A stretch of DNA of 64,000 bases from JAAYAO01 sp051133435 (lineage in GTDB: Bacteria; Actinomycetota; Actinomycetes; Propionibacteriales; Propionibacteriaceae): contig NZ_JBPGNY010000001.1 in the NCBI RefSeq assembly GCF_051133435.1, positions 682,001-746,000 on the forward strand. The letters run 5' to 3'. A program made the position numbers and the translations under genes. The notes below the pieces were generated by a model. The model saw only the letters and a list, made by a program, of their open reading frames with translations. It did not search any database and was not told the DNA's origin. Position 1 is the stretch's first letter; the number at the start of each line of letters is the position of its first letter. This document shows, in pieces, positions 1 through 8,702 of the stretch.

Positions 1-910
1 CGTCGCAGCGGCTCATCGCCACCGCAGTGGTGTACTGCGACAACGACTCGCGGGTGATCACCGTGCGTCCGGCATGCTCCAACTCGAGGTAGCCGGTCGA
101 GGCATCCAGCACCCGTACCCGGATATTGCGGCGCAGCGCCTCGTCGGCGATGATCCGCGCGTAGGGGTTCAGGTCGTCCAACTCGGCCGGCGGACCGATC
201 GTGAACAGCGGTTCGTTGATCGCGTTCTTGCGTTTCACGACCAACTCCGCGACCTTCACGAAGCCGACCTGTTCGTACAGCCGGATCGCCGGATGGTTGT
301 TGTGCACCACCGACAGGTCGATGAAGGCGGCCTCCCGGGCGATCAACTCGGTGGCCAGCGCGTCGATCAGCCACCGGCCGACCCCCGGGTAGGGACTGTT
401 CGGGTCGGTGGCCAGGCTCCACAGGCTGGAACCGGAATCGGCCGCCCCACCGAGGGCGCGGTGGTCGATACCGGTGACCGTGCCGATGATCTGGCCGGAC
501 TGGGTGTCGACCGCCACCAGGTAGATCACCTGATCCTCGGCCAGGTTGGTCTCCATCACGTCGAGATCGGCGGTGACCATCCGGCAGGCTCGGTAGATGC
601 TGTTCATCTGCGACAGCTCCGACCGGTCGCGGGCGGGCCGGATCTCGATCGCACCACCGGTGGGCAGCTCGGGCCGGTAGTCGGTCAGGTCGAGCCGGTA
701 GACGTGGCTGGGGTCGATGAAGAAATCCATCGGGTGCAGGGCCACGAACACGTGCGGGTCGGCCAGGTAGACGCAGCAGTCGCGCCGTCCGGTCGCCTCG
801 TCGCGCAACAGGGCACCGAGGTCGTCGGCGCCGGCGAACGTGCTGCCGTACACCACCCGCCCCCAGCCCAGATCCTGGACAACGTTGCGGGTGCTGAACT
901 CGATGGTCAT
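1..910 (-). CDS. ngg: N-acetylglutaminylglutamine synthetase, N-terminal part (cut by window edge)
   Basis: About 303 residues are visible; the gene continues beyond base 1. The start ATG (910-908) overlaps the upstream stop as ATGA, so it is translationally coupled to the amidotransferase. Residues from about 85 to 240 look like a GNAT acetyltransferase fold, with an acyl-CoA loop YPGVGRWL and a C-terminal LYEQVGF motif. The family continues into an ATP-grasp ligase domain, which would lie outside the window. In known systems this protein and its amidotransferase partner make the osmoprotectant N-acetylglutaminylglutamine amide (NAGGN). The assignment rests mainly on the partner gene and the GNAT domain; the ligase half is not seen. 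Confidence 0.75.
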   Translation of the reverse strand, partial: MTIEFSTRNVVQDLGWGRVVYGSTFAGADDLGALLRDEATGRRDCCVYLADPHVFVALHPMDFFIDPSHVYRLDLTDYRPELPTGGAIEIRPARDRSELSQMNSIYRACRMVTADLDVMETNLAEDQVIYLVAVDTQSGQIIGTVTGIDHRALGGAADSGSSLWSLATDPNSPYPGVGRWLIDALATELIAREAAFIDLSVVHNNHPAIRLYEQVGFVKVAELVVKRKNAINEPLFTIGPPAELDDLNPYARIIADEALRRNIRVRVLDASTGYLELEHAGRTVITRESLSQYTTAVAMSRCD

Positions 911-2715
911 CGACCGACTCCTCCTACGCCGTCGACATGCTGTTGCAGCCACAGTTCCAACAGGCCGATCTGCCACAGTTGGTTGCCCCGCAGCACGGTC
1001 AACTGCTCGTTGGGCGCGGCCAGCAGCCGCTCGACCGCGTCATCGCGGAACAAGCCACGATCGCGGGCGGCCCCGCTGTGCAGGGCGTCGGCCACCATGT
1101 CGAGGTACTCCCCCTCCAGGTGCTTCAGGGCCGGCACCGGGAAGTAACCCTTCGGACGGTCGATCACCGCGGCCGGAATCACCTTGCGGGCGGCCTCCTT
1201 GAGCACACCCTTGCCCTCGTGGGCGGTCTTCAGCCCCGGCGGGCAGCTTGCGGCCAGTTGCACCAGGTCGTGATCCAGGAACGGCATCCGGCCCTCCAAG
1301 CCCCAGGCCATCGTCATGTTGTCGACCCGCTTCACCGGGTCGTCCACGGCCATCACGGTGGTGTCCAGGCGCAGCGCCCGGTCGGTGGCGGTGTCGGCAC
1401 CGGCGGCGGCGAAGTGTTCCCGGACGAACTCACCGGAGACATCCCGGCCGGCCATCCACTCGGGCGCCAGCAGCCCGGCCAGTTCATCGTGGCTGCGGTC
1501 GAAGAAGGCCTTGCGGTAGGTGGCCAGAGCACCGTCGACGTCGTCGTCGGCCACCTCGGCCAACGGCGGGTACCAGTGGTAGCCGGCGAACATCTCGTCG
1601 GCACCCTGCCCCGACTGGACGACCTTGACGTGCTGCGACACCTCCTGGCTGAGCAGGTAGAACGCGATTGCGTCGTGGCTGACCATCGGCTCGCTCATCG
1701 CCCCGATCGCATTGGTGAGGGCGGGCAGCATCCGGGCCGAGTCGACCCGGATCTGGCGGTGATCGGTGCCGAAGTGCTCGGCGACGATGTCGCTGTACTT
1801 GAACTCGTCGCCCTCCTCCCCGCCGGCGGCCTCGAAGCCGATGCTGAAGGTCTTCAGGTTGCTGTGTCCGGCCTCGGCCAGCAGGCCGACGATCAGGCTC
1901 GAATCCAGCCCACCCGACAGCAGGCAGCCCACCGGCACATCGGCCACCAGGTTGCGCTGCACCGCGGTGCGCAGCGATTCCAGCACCGCGTCCTGCCAGT
2001 CGGCCTCCGACCAGTCGGTGTGCTGTTCGTCGCGGGCGAAGGACGGCTCCCAGTAGCTGCGCTCGGTGCGCTTGCCGTCGGCCTCGATCCGCAGGATGGT
2101 CGCCGGGCTGATCCGGCGCACCCCGGCCAGGATGGTGCGCGGTGAGGGCACCACCGCATGGAAGCTCATGTAGCTGTGCAGGGCTTCGGTGTCGATCGAG
2201 GTGTCGACCCCACCGGCCCGCACCAGCGCCGGCAGTGAGGACGCGAAGCGCAACGCCCCGTCCACCTCGGCCCAGTACAGCGGCTTGATGCCGACCCGGT
2301 CACGCACCAGGGTGAGGGCACCGGTTTCCCGTTCGGCGATCGCGCAGGCGAAGATGCCCTGCGCCCGCTCGAAGACCGCGTCGCCCCACTCCAGGTAGCC
2401 GCGCGAGAGCACCTCGATGTCGGAGCCGGTGCTGAACCGGTGGCCCCGTCCGGCGAGTTCCTCGCGCAGTTCGTGGTGGTTGAAGATCGCCCCGTCGAGC
2501 ACGATCGACAGCCCGTGATCGAGGTGGTGCATCGGTTGGGCTGCGGCGTCGCTGAGGTCGATGACCGCGAGTCTTCGGTGGCCCAAGGCGATCGCATCAT
2601 GCGACCACACCCCCTGTCCGTCCGGGCCACGGGGAGCCAAATACTCCGTCATGGCCACGACGGCGGCAGGGTCCGCCATCCGGTTGTACGCGATCTCTCC
2701 GGCAATTCCGCTCAT
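907..2715 (-). CDS. asnO: N-acetylglutaminylglutamine amidotransferase (asparagine synthase family), Cys2 replaced by Ser
   Basis: 602 residues. Residues 1-205 match a class II glutaminase domain and 235-590 an asparagine-synthase ATP-dependent domain with the PP-loop SGGLDSS at 267-273. The insert reading MSEPMVSHDAIAFYLLS and the SGQGADEMFAGYHWYP stretch are typical of the NAGGN subfamily. Known family members amidate N-acetylglutaminylglutamine using glutamine. The start is fixed by the glutaminase N-terminus (MSGIAGE); in-frame sequence upstream does not resemble the family. The N-terminal nucleophile is normally Cys2, but the codon here is AGC (Ser), one base from TGC. The other glutaminase landmarks (HRRL, SDIEVL, RDRVGIKPLY) are kept. 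Glutamine use may be lost, or Ser may act as nucleophile. First gene of the NAGGN pair. Confidence 0.88.
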   Translation of the reverse strand: MSGIAGEIAYNRMADPAAVVAMTEYLAPRGPDGQGVWSHDAIALGHRRLAVIDLSDAAAQPMHHLDHGLSIVLDGAIFNHHELREELAGRGHRFSTGSDIEVLSRGYLEWGDAVFERAQGIFACAIAERETGALTLVRDRVGIKPLYWAEVDGALRFASSLPALVRAGGVDTSIDTEALHSYMSFHAVVPSPRTILAGVRRISPATILRIEADGKRTERSYWEPSFARDEQHTDWSEADWQDAVLESLRTAVQRNLVADVPVGCLLSGGLDSSLIVGLLAEAGHSNLKTFSIGFEAAGGEEGDEFKYSDIVAEHFGTDHRQIRVDSARMLPALTNAIGAMSEPMVSHDAIAFYLLSQEVSQHVKVVQSGQGADEMFAGYHWYPPLAEVADDDVDGALATYRKAFFDRSHDELAGLLAPEWMAGRDVSGEFVREHFAAAGADTATDRALRLDTTVMAVDDPVKRVDNMTMAWGLEGRMPFLDHDLVQLAASCPPGLKTAHEGKGVLKEAARKVIPAAVIDRPKGYFPVPALKHLEGEYLDMVADALHSGAARDRGLFRDDAVERLLAAPNEQLTVLRGNQLWQIGLLELWLQQHVDGVGGVGR

Positions 2716-2789
2716 GCGGGATGCTCCGCCTCGGTCTCGACAACACTGATCGGGCAGCAAGTCTAGCCGCAGCGAGCAACGAGCCGGGT

Positions 2790-3836
2790 TCAGGTTCCTA
2801 CTTCGACCACCGCGCGCGAGCGCACCGAACCCTCGGCCAGCGCCCGGTAGGCGTTCGGAATGTCGTCGAAACCGAACCGGTCCACGTCCATCACCACGTC
2901 CCCGGTCTTGGCCAGCTCGACCACCGCGAACAGGTCGGCCACGGTTGAGCCCTGGGTGCACCACAGGTCGCATTCGAAGGGCAACTGTCCCCAGGACACC
3001 GACACCTGACCCCGTCCGGCACCGATGATGCCGAAGCTGCTGCTGCGTGCCGCGACCGACAGGCCGGTGGCCAGGGTCTGGTCGATACCGACGAAGTCGA
3101 GGACGATATCGGCCCCGCGGCCACCGACCATTTCGGCCAGTCGATTGTTCACGTCCTCGTCGGACAACAGGAGTTCATGGGCACCGAGTTCGCGGGCGTG
3201 GTCGAGCCGGTGCTGGGCGGTGTCGACGGCGATGATCCGGGCATCGGACAGCAACCGCAGCCACTGCACCGCGTATCCGCCCAGGCCGCCGGCTCCGATC
3301 ACCACCGCGGCCCCGTCGGGCAGCAGTTTGGGCAGGGCGCGGCGTACCGCATGGAAGGAGGTGGTGCCGGCATCGCACAGTGGTGCGGTGGCCACCGGGT
3401 CGAGGTCGTCCAGGGGGACGATGTGGGCGAGGTTGTCGACCAGCACATAGTCGGCCAGGCCACCGTCGCGGCCGTAGCCGCGGCCCGAACGGGTCTTGAG
3501 GCAGATGTTCTCGGCTCCCGAGCGGCAGGACACGCACTCGCCACATGGCGAGGAGGCGTAGACGATGACCGCACTGCCGATCAGGGGCACATCGTGCGGG
3601 GTTCCGGGGCCGTATTTGGCCACCCAGCCGGCGATCTCATGTCCCAGGGTGAACGGCAGGTCGTAGGGGAACATCCCCGGTTGGGCGTTCAGAAAAAACT
3701 CGTCGGAGTGGCACAGCCCGACGCCGGCCACCTTGACCAGCACTTGGCCGGGGCCGGGTTCGGGCACCGGCACCTCGCGGTACTCGGCCGGCTCACCCCA
3801 TGCGGTGATCTGATACGCACGCATCGTGTCTGCCAT
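2790..3836 (-). CDS. Zinc-dependent alcohol dehydrogenase (MDR superfamily)
   Basis: 348 residues, the usual length for medium-chain dehydrogenases. The catalytic zinc region is visible as GLCHSDEFF and LGHEIAGWV. The structural zinc site has four Cys in CGECVSCRSGAENIC, and the Rossmann nucleotide loop reads GAGGLGGYAVQWL. It should oxidise an alcohol or reduce an aldehyde with NAD(P); the substrate cannot be told. The start chosen is ATG at 3836 (MADTMRAYQ); an internal ATG at 3824 (MRAYQ) is possible. CAAGAT lies 6 nt upstream of the chosen start, a possible leaderless -10. It ends 74 bp before the amidotransferase on the same strand. Confidence 0.9.
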   Translation of the reverse strand: MADTMRAYQITAWGEPAEYREVPVPEPGPGQVLVKVAGVGLCHSDEFFLNAQPGMFPYDLPFTLGHEIAGWVAKYGPGTPHDVPLIGSAVIVYASSPCGECVSCRSGAENICLKTRSGRGYGRDGGLADYVLVDNLAHIVPLDDLDPVATAPLCDAGTTSFHAVRRALPKLLPDGAAVVIGAGGLGGYAVQWLRLLSDARIIAVDTAQHRLDHARELGAHELLLSDEDVNNRLAEMVGGRGADIVLDFVGIDQTLATGLSVAARSSSFGIIGAGRGQVSVSWGQLPFECDLWCTQGSTVADLFAVVELAKTGDVVMDVDRFGFDDIPNAYRALAEGSVRSRAVVEVGT

Positions 3837-3901
3837 GAACTGATCTTGCCGCACCGGGTGCCGGTTTTGCCGAACCGACCCCGACCAGTGGTTACCAATG
3901 G

Positions 3902-4060
3902 TTACTGATTGACCTTCTGCTGGACCTTCTTCATCTGCTGGCCGCAGCAGATTTCCTCGTGGCGTCCACCGTCCTCGGTGCCGCAGGGGCAGGCCTTGGT
4001 GTACTCCAGCTCCGAGCCGCACTTCTCGCAGGCGAAACGCTCACCTTCGGTTCGTGACAT
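3902..4060 (-). CDS. Small Cys-rich metal-site protein, desulforedoxin/zinc-ribbon-like
   Basis: 52 residues, MSRTEGERFACEKCGSELEY at the N-terminus. It contains a C-x2-C pair (CEKC), a CPC motif and a CC pair (ICCGQQM), then a Lys/Gln-rich tail. This arrangement resembles small rubredoxin/desulforedoxin-like or zinc-ribbon proteins that bind one Fe or Zn. A Shine-Dalgarno GGAGG lies 7 nt upstream of the ATG. It sits 65 bp upstream of the alcohol dehydrogenase on the same strand. The function is unknown; a metal-binding or redox role is inferred from the cysteines only. Confidence 0.65.
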   Translation of the reverse strand: MSRTEGERFACEKCGSELEYTKACPCGTEDGGRHEEICCGQQMKKVQQKVNQ

Positions 4061-4115
4061 ATCAACCTCCTTCGCGACGTGGTTACTACTTTACGTCGTT
4101 GCCGGAGAATTGTCC

Positions 4116-4547
4116 TCAGTCGATGATGATGCGGCGGGAGGCGAAGACCCAGCGGCCGTCCTCGGCGCGGGTGAATTCGTCGTGGTAGCGGCCCATCGAG
4201 GTCAGGGCGGCATCGGCGTCGGTGTCGCGGTAGAAGTGCCAGTACGAGGTGGCCCGGGGACGCTGCGGGTCGGGGTCGACCGAGATCGTCGAGACCACGT
4301 GCCGGGTGTGGGTGCCCGGGCCCTGGATGCCGGCCTCGCGGCGCTCGTGGGCCCCGTCCAGCATCGCCTGCCGGCCGGTGATCACCTGCGGTGCGCCCAG
4401 GGCTCCGCCGCCGGTGTAGTCCCAGACGAAGTCCTCGGTCATCAGGGCCCGGTAGTCCTCGATGGTGCCGAAGTCGGCGGCTTGCGCCATCCGTGGAACC
4501 AGATTGGTGATCTCGACGATTTGGGCGATCGGGTCGAAGTCGGTCAT
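4116..4547 (-). CDS. SnoaL-like / NTF2-fold protein
   Basis: 143 residues, with a start ATG preceded by AGGAGG. The pattern (N-terminal helices, FGTIEDYRALMTEDFVWDYT, then an alternating strand region ending in WVFASRRIIID) is that of SnoaL-like NTF2-fold domains. These include polyketide cyclases, dehydratases and many proteins of unknown substrate. No certain catalytic residue can be assigned. It lies 13 bp downstream of the polyprenyl synthase stop and may be the last gene of the nuo transcript, or be separately expressed. The substrate is unknown. Confidence 0.75.
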   Translation of the reverse strand: MTDFDPIAQIVEITNLVPRMAQAADFGTIEDYRALMTEDFVWDYTGGGALGAPQVITGRQAMLDGAHERREAGIQGPGTHTRHVVSTISVDPDPQRPRATSYWHFYRDTDADAALTSMGRYHDEFTRAEDGRWVFASRRIIID

Positions 4548-4560
4548 CTCGCCTCCTGCA

Positions 4561-5550
4561 TCAGACGCTGCGGGTGACCACCGTGTCACACAACTGCGAG
4601 AGGGCGTCGCGCGCCGTCCCTGCCGGTAGGACGCTCAGATGCGAGCGCGCCACCTCGGCCCGGCGGGCCACCTCGGCGCGGGTCTCGGCGATCACCCGGT
4701 GGCTGCGCAGCCGGGCGAGAGTTTCGGCCAGAGCCTCGTCGCTGCTCAGGTCGCCGGAGATCATCGCCGACAGTTCGGCATCGGCGGGATCATCGGAGCC
4801 GGCCAGCAGCAGGGTGGGCAGGGTCGCCACCCCTTCGCGCAGGTCGGTGCCCGGGGTCTTGCCGGTCTCGTCGGAGGTGATGTCGATGATGTCGTCGGAG
4901 AGTTGGAAGACCACCCCGAGTTCTTCACCATAAGCGGACAGCGCCTCGATCTCGTCCGGCGACAGTCCGGCAACCATGCCACCGAAGACCGTGGAGGCCG
5001 CGATCAGCGAACCGGTCTTGTCGGCGACCACCTGCAGGTAGTGCGCCAACGGATCCTCACCCGGACGCGGGCCGACGGTTTCGGCGATCTGGCCCTGCAC
5101 CAGGCGGGCGAAGGTACGCGCCTGCACCCGGACGAAGTCGGGGCCCAGTTCGGCGACCTGATCGGAGGCCCTGGCGAACAGGAAGTCGCCGACCAGGATC
5201 GCCACGGTGTTGTCCCAGCGGGCGTTCGCCGAGTCGGCGCCGCGACGGATCGACGCCTCGTCCATCACATCGTCGTGGTAGAGGCTGGCCACGTGGGTCA
5301 GTTCCATCACCAGGGCGGCCCGGGCCAGGTCGTCGTCGCTGCGTGGGGTGCCCAGCAGTGCCGACAGCACCACCAGCATCGGCCGGAACCGTTTGCCGCC
5401 GGCGGCGATGATGTGCTGGGCCGCGCCGGTGACCAGGTCGGTGTCGGCCTGCGCGGTCTGCAGCAGTCGGTTCTCGATGGTGTCGAGGAGGTCGCGGACC
5501 CGGCCCTCGAAGGCCGGGTCCACCTCGGTGACGGATTCGGGTACGGTCAC
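4561..5550 (-). CDS. Long-chain trans-polyprenyl diphosphate synthase
   Basis: 329 residues. Both aspartate-rich motifs are present: the first in SLYHDDVMDEAS and the second in QLSDDIIDIT. GGKRFRPML is the usual isopentenyl-diphosphate-binding region. The residue five positions before the first DDxxD is a small Ser, which in this family goes with long products (C35-C50). The protein probably makes the menaquinone side-chain precursor used by MenA at 35345. The GTG start is 1 bp after the nuoN stop, so the gene is the distal cistron of the complex I operon. The exact chain length cannot be read from sequence. Confidence 0.93.
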   Translation of the reverse strand: MTVPESVTEVDPAFEGRVRDLLDTIENRLLQTAQADTDLVTGAAQHIIAAGGKRFRPMLVVLSALLGTPRSDDDLARAALVMELTHVASLYHDDVMDEASIRRGADSANARWDNTVAILVGDFLFARASDQVAELGPDFVRVQARTFARLVQGQIAETVGPRPGEDPLAHYLQVVADKTGSLIAASTVFGGMVAGLSPDEIEALSAYGEELGVVFQLSDDIIDITSDETGKTPGTDLREGVATLPTLLLAGSDDPADAELSAMISGDLSSDEALAETLARLRSHRVIAETRAEVARRAEVARSHLSVLPAGTARDALSQLCDTVVTRSV

Positions 5551-5551
5551 G

Positions 5552-7171
5552 TCAGCCCAGGAACTCCGCCGCCTGCTGCGCCAATTCCATCGCCGGGCCC
5601 GGGAACACCCCGAGCAGGACGGTGGCCACCACGCCGACCAGCAGCACGATCATGGTGCCCACACCGGGGGTGACCACCTCGGGGCCCTCGACGGGCTTGC
5701 GGAAGTACATCACCACGATCAGTCGCAGGTAGAAGAAGGCCGCCACCAGCGACATCAGCACACCGATCACCACGAGCCAGGCGAAGCCGCCGCGCACGCC
5801 GGAGGCGAACACCATCCACTTGCCCATGAAGCCCGCGGTCAGCGGGATACCGGCGAAGCTGAGCATCATCAGCGCCATCGCCGCCGCCAGCAGCGGCGAT
5901 TTGCGGCTCAGACCCGACCAGCCGTTGATGTCGGTGACCTCCCCGCTGGGGTCACGCACCAGGGTGATCGCCGCGAAGGCGGCCAGCGTGGCGAAGCCGT
6001 AGGTCAGCATGTAGAACAGCACCGACGAGACGCTGGTGAGCTGTCCCTCGCCGACACCGGTGGCGGCCTGGGAGGCGGCCACCAGGGCCACCAGCAGGTA
6101 GCCGGCGTGGTTGATCGCCGAGTAGGCCAGCATCCGCTTCACATCGGTCTGCACGATCGCGAGGACGGCACCGATGGCCATGGTCAGGATCGCGATCACC
6201 GAGAGCAGCAGTTGCCAGTCCCATCGGGCCGCACCGAGGGCGACGTAGAAGACCCGCATCATCGCCACCACGGCGGCGAGCTTGGTCAGCACCGCCATGA
6301 AGCCGGTGACCGGGGTCGGTGCACCGGTGTAGACATCGGGGGTCCACTGGTGGAAAGGCACCGCGCCGAGCTTGAACAGCATGCCCACTGCGAGCAGGGC
6401 CAGGCCGACGTACATCAGTACCGGGCTCACCCCGGCGATCTGCTCCAGCCACGCCTGGGCCTCGTCCTGACTCAGTTCCGGCGGTCGCACGCCGGCGATC
6501 GCGTAGTTGATCCGTCCCAGGTTGAACGACCCGGACACACCGAACAGCAGTGCCACACCCATCAGGAAGAAGGCCGACGACAGGGCACCGAGCATGAAGT
6601 ACTTCAGCGCGGCTTCCTGCGACAGCAGGCGGCGACGGCGGGCCAGACCCGACAGCAGGTACAGCGGCAGGGACATGACCTCGAGGGCCACGAACAGCAG
6701 CAACAGGTTGTTCGCCGAGACGAACAGCATCATGCCCGACAGTGCGAACAGGGCCAGCGGGTAGACCTCGGTGTGCTCGACGCGGGCCTCGTGGGCTTCG
6801 CGTTCCTGCACCGTGCCGGGCACGGCGGCGGCCTGCGGGGCGAACACGCTCACGCCGCCGTAGAGCCGGCGCTCGGCGAAGGTCAGCAGGGCCAGCGCGG
6901 CGAAGATCAGCAACATCACCCAGGCGAAGTGCGTGGGCCCGTCGACGCTGATCATGTTCATTCCGGCGATCGGGTGCGGCCCGGAGCGCCAGTCCAGCAC
7001 GGTGAGCACCAGGGCGGCGGCCAGGGCCGCGTAGGTGGTGCCGAGCTGGATGGCGTGGCGCAGGTGCCGCGGCACCAGTGCCTCGATCAGCACCTGCACG
7101 CTGGCGACAGCGAAGATCAGGATGATCGGGAGCAGCAGTGGCAGGGCCAGTGCGTCCATATTGACCGACAT
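5552..7171 (-). CDS. nuoN: NADH-quinone oxidoreductase subunit N
   Basis: 539 residues, a multi-spanning antiporter-like subunit of the complex I membrane arm with about 14 hydrophobic segments. Family marks are LFVALEVMSLPLYLLSG with its conserved Glu, and the Lys-containing FKLGAVPFHQWTPDVYTGAP loop. It takes part in proton translocation. Its ATG overlaps the nuoM stop by one base (TGATG). Last nuo gene; the polyprenyl diphosphate synthase follows directly. Confidence 0.97.
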   Translation of the reverse strand: MSVNMDALALPLLLPIILIFAVASVQVLIEALVPRHLRHAIQLGTTYAALAAALVLTVLDWRSGPHPIAGMNMISVDGPTHFAWVMLLIFAALALLTFAERRLYGGVSVFAPQAAAVPGTVQEREAHEARVEHTEVYPLALFALSGMMLFVSANNLLLLFVALEVMSLPLYLLSGLARRRRLLSQEAALKYFMLGALSSAFFLMGVALLFGVSGSFNLGRINYAIAGVRPPELSQDEAQAWLEQIAGVSPVLMYVGLALLAVGMLFKLGAVPFHQWTPDVYTGAPTPVTGFMAVLTKLAAVVAMMRVFYVALGAARWDWQLLLSVIAILTMAIGAVLAIVQTDVKRMLAYSAINHAGYLLVALVAASQAATGVGEGQLTSVSSVLFYMLTYGFATLAAFAAITLVRDPSGEVTDINGWSGLSRKSPLLAAAMALMMLSFAGIPLTAGFMGKWMVFASGVRGGFAWLVVIGVLMSLVAAFFYLRLIVVMYFRKPVEGPEVVTPGVGTMIVLLVGVVATVLLGVFPGPAMELAQQAAEFLG

Positions 7172-8688
7172 CAGTTGCTTCCCTCCACGATCTGCGGTTC
7201 AGGGTCGACGACCCCGACCGCCTGCAAGGTGTCCTGCGAGGCCGGGTTGATCACGTCCAGCATGGGCTTGGGGAAGAAGCCCAAAGCCAGGATCAACACG
7301 ATCAGCGGGGCCACCGCGAACCGTTCCCGCGCCGTCAGATCGGTCACCCTGGCCCGGACGGGTTCGGGCACCGGGCCGGTCATGGTGCGCTTGTACATCA
7401 CCAGGATGTAGGCCGCCGCCAGCACCAGGCCCAGGGCGGCGATCGCGCCGTAGACCGGGAACCGGCTGAAGGTACCGGCCAGCACCATGAACTCGGACAC
7501 GAAGCTCGACATGCCCGGCAGCGAGATCGTCGACAGGCCGCCGACCAGGAAGACCCCGGCCAGTACCGGTGCGACGGTCTGCACGCCACCGAAGGCGGCG
7601 ATCTCGGCGGTGCCCCGGCGGCGAACCAGGTAGCCGGCGACCAGGAACATCACCGCGGTCGAGAACCCGTGGTTCAGCATGTAGAAGATCGAACCGCTCA
7701 TCGAGGTGGTGGTGAAGGCCCAGATGCCCAGCACGATGAACCCGAAGTGGCTGACCGAGGTGAACGCGATCAGGCGCATCAGGTTGCGCTGACCCAGGGC
7801 GGCGATGGCACCCCACAGGATCGAGATCAGCGCCAGCACCAGCACCACCGGGGTGGCCCAGGTGCTCGCCTCGGGGAACAGACCCAGGCAGAACCGGATC
7901 ATGCCGAAGGTGCCGATCTTGTCGAGCACACCGACCAGCAGTGCCGACGAGCCGGCGTGGCCCTCCTCGGCGGCGTCGGGCAGCCAGGAGTGCACCGGCA
8001 CCATCGGCGCCTTCACCGCGAAGGCGATGAAGAAGCCGACGAACAGCCAGCGGCCGATCTCGCCGTCGATGTTCAGCGCGGCGAGCTCCTCCAGCAGGTA
8101 GGTCGGGTTACCGGCCGCGGCCGAGACCGCGTAGAGGCCGATCACCGCGGCCAGCATGATCAGACCGCCGGCGAGCGAGAACAGCAGGAACTTGACCGCT
8201 GCCCGGCCGCGCCGTCCACCCAGCCCCATGCGTCCGATCAGGAAGTACATCGGGATCAGGGTGGCCTCGAAGAAGAGGTAGAACAGCAGCACGTCGGTGG
8301 CGGTGAACACGAACATCGACAGGCCCTGCAGCATCAGCACCAGCGCGAAGTAGGACGCGGTGCTGCCGCGGCCGGTCACTTCGGCGTCGTCCCAGCCCGC
8401 GATCATCACGAAGGGCACGAGCAGGGCGGTGAGCAGCACCAGGGTCAAGCCGAGGCCGTCCAGGCCCAGCGAGTACCAGGCGCCGATCGCCGGGATCCAG
8501 GCCACCTGCTCGGTGAACTGCATGCCGCCGTCGAACTGGAACTGCACCAGCAGGGCGATCGCGATCGCGGCGGTGATCACCGCGAAGGCGAGTCCGACCA
8601 GGCGTGCGGCATTGCCCTTGATGAAGACCAGCGCCAGAGCACCGATCAGGGGCACCACGCCCAGGATGGTCAGCCAGGGGATCGTCAT
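7171..8688 (-). CDS. nuoM: NADH-quinone oxidoreductase subunit M
   Basis: 505 residues, about 14 membrane segments. An antiporter-like proton-channel subunit with the conserved FYLFFEATLIPMYFLIG helix (key Glu) and the AFAVKAPMVPVHSWLPDAA segment (key Lys and His). It belongs to the distal half of the membrane arm. It lies 14 bp after nuoL and overlaps nuoN by one base. Confidence 0.97.
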   Translation of the reverse strand: MTIPWLTILGVVPLIGALALVFIKGNAARLVGLAFAVITAAIAIALLVQFQFDGGMQFTEQVAWIPAIGAWYSLGLDGLGLTLVLLTALLVPFVMIAGWDDAEVTGRGSTASYFALVLMLQGLSMFVFTATDVLLFYLFFEATLIPMYFLIGRMGLGGRRGRAAVKFLLFSLAGGLIMLAAVIGLYAVSAAAGNPTYLLEELAALNIDGEIGRWLFVGFFIAFAVKAPMVPVHSWLPDAAEEGHAGSSALLVGVLDKIGTFGMIRFCLGLFPEASTWATPVVLVLALISILWGAIAALGQRNLMRLIAFTSVSHFGFIVLGIWAFTTTSMSGSIFYMLNHGFSTAVMFLVAGYLVRRRGTAEIAAFGGVQTVAPVLAGVFLVGGLSTISLPGMSSFVSEFMVLAGTFSRFPVYGAIAALGLVLAAAYILVMYKRTMTGPVPEPVRARVTDLTARERFAVAPLIVLILALGFFPKPMLDVINPASQDTLQAVGVVDPEPQIVEGSN

Positions 8689-8702
8689 TTCTTCTCCTCC
8701 CC

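Noticed and set aside
74..1147. Long plus-strand reading frames opposite ngg/asnO, nuo and other genes
   Set aside because: They are antisense to well-supported genes, rich in Gly, His and Gln or Arg as expected from reverse-complemented GC-rich coding DNA, and match no known family.
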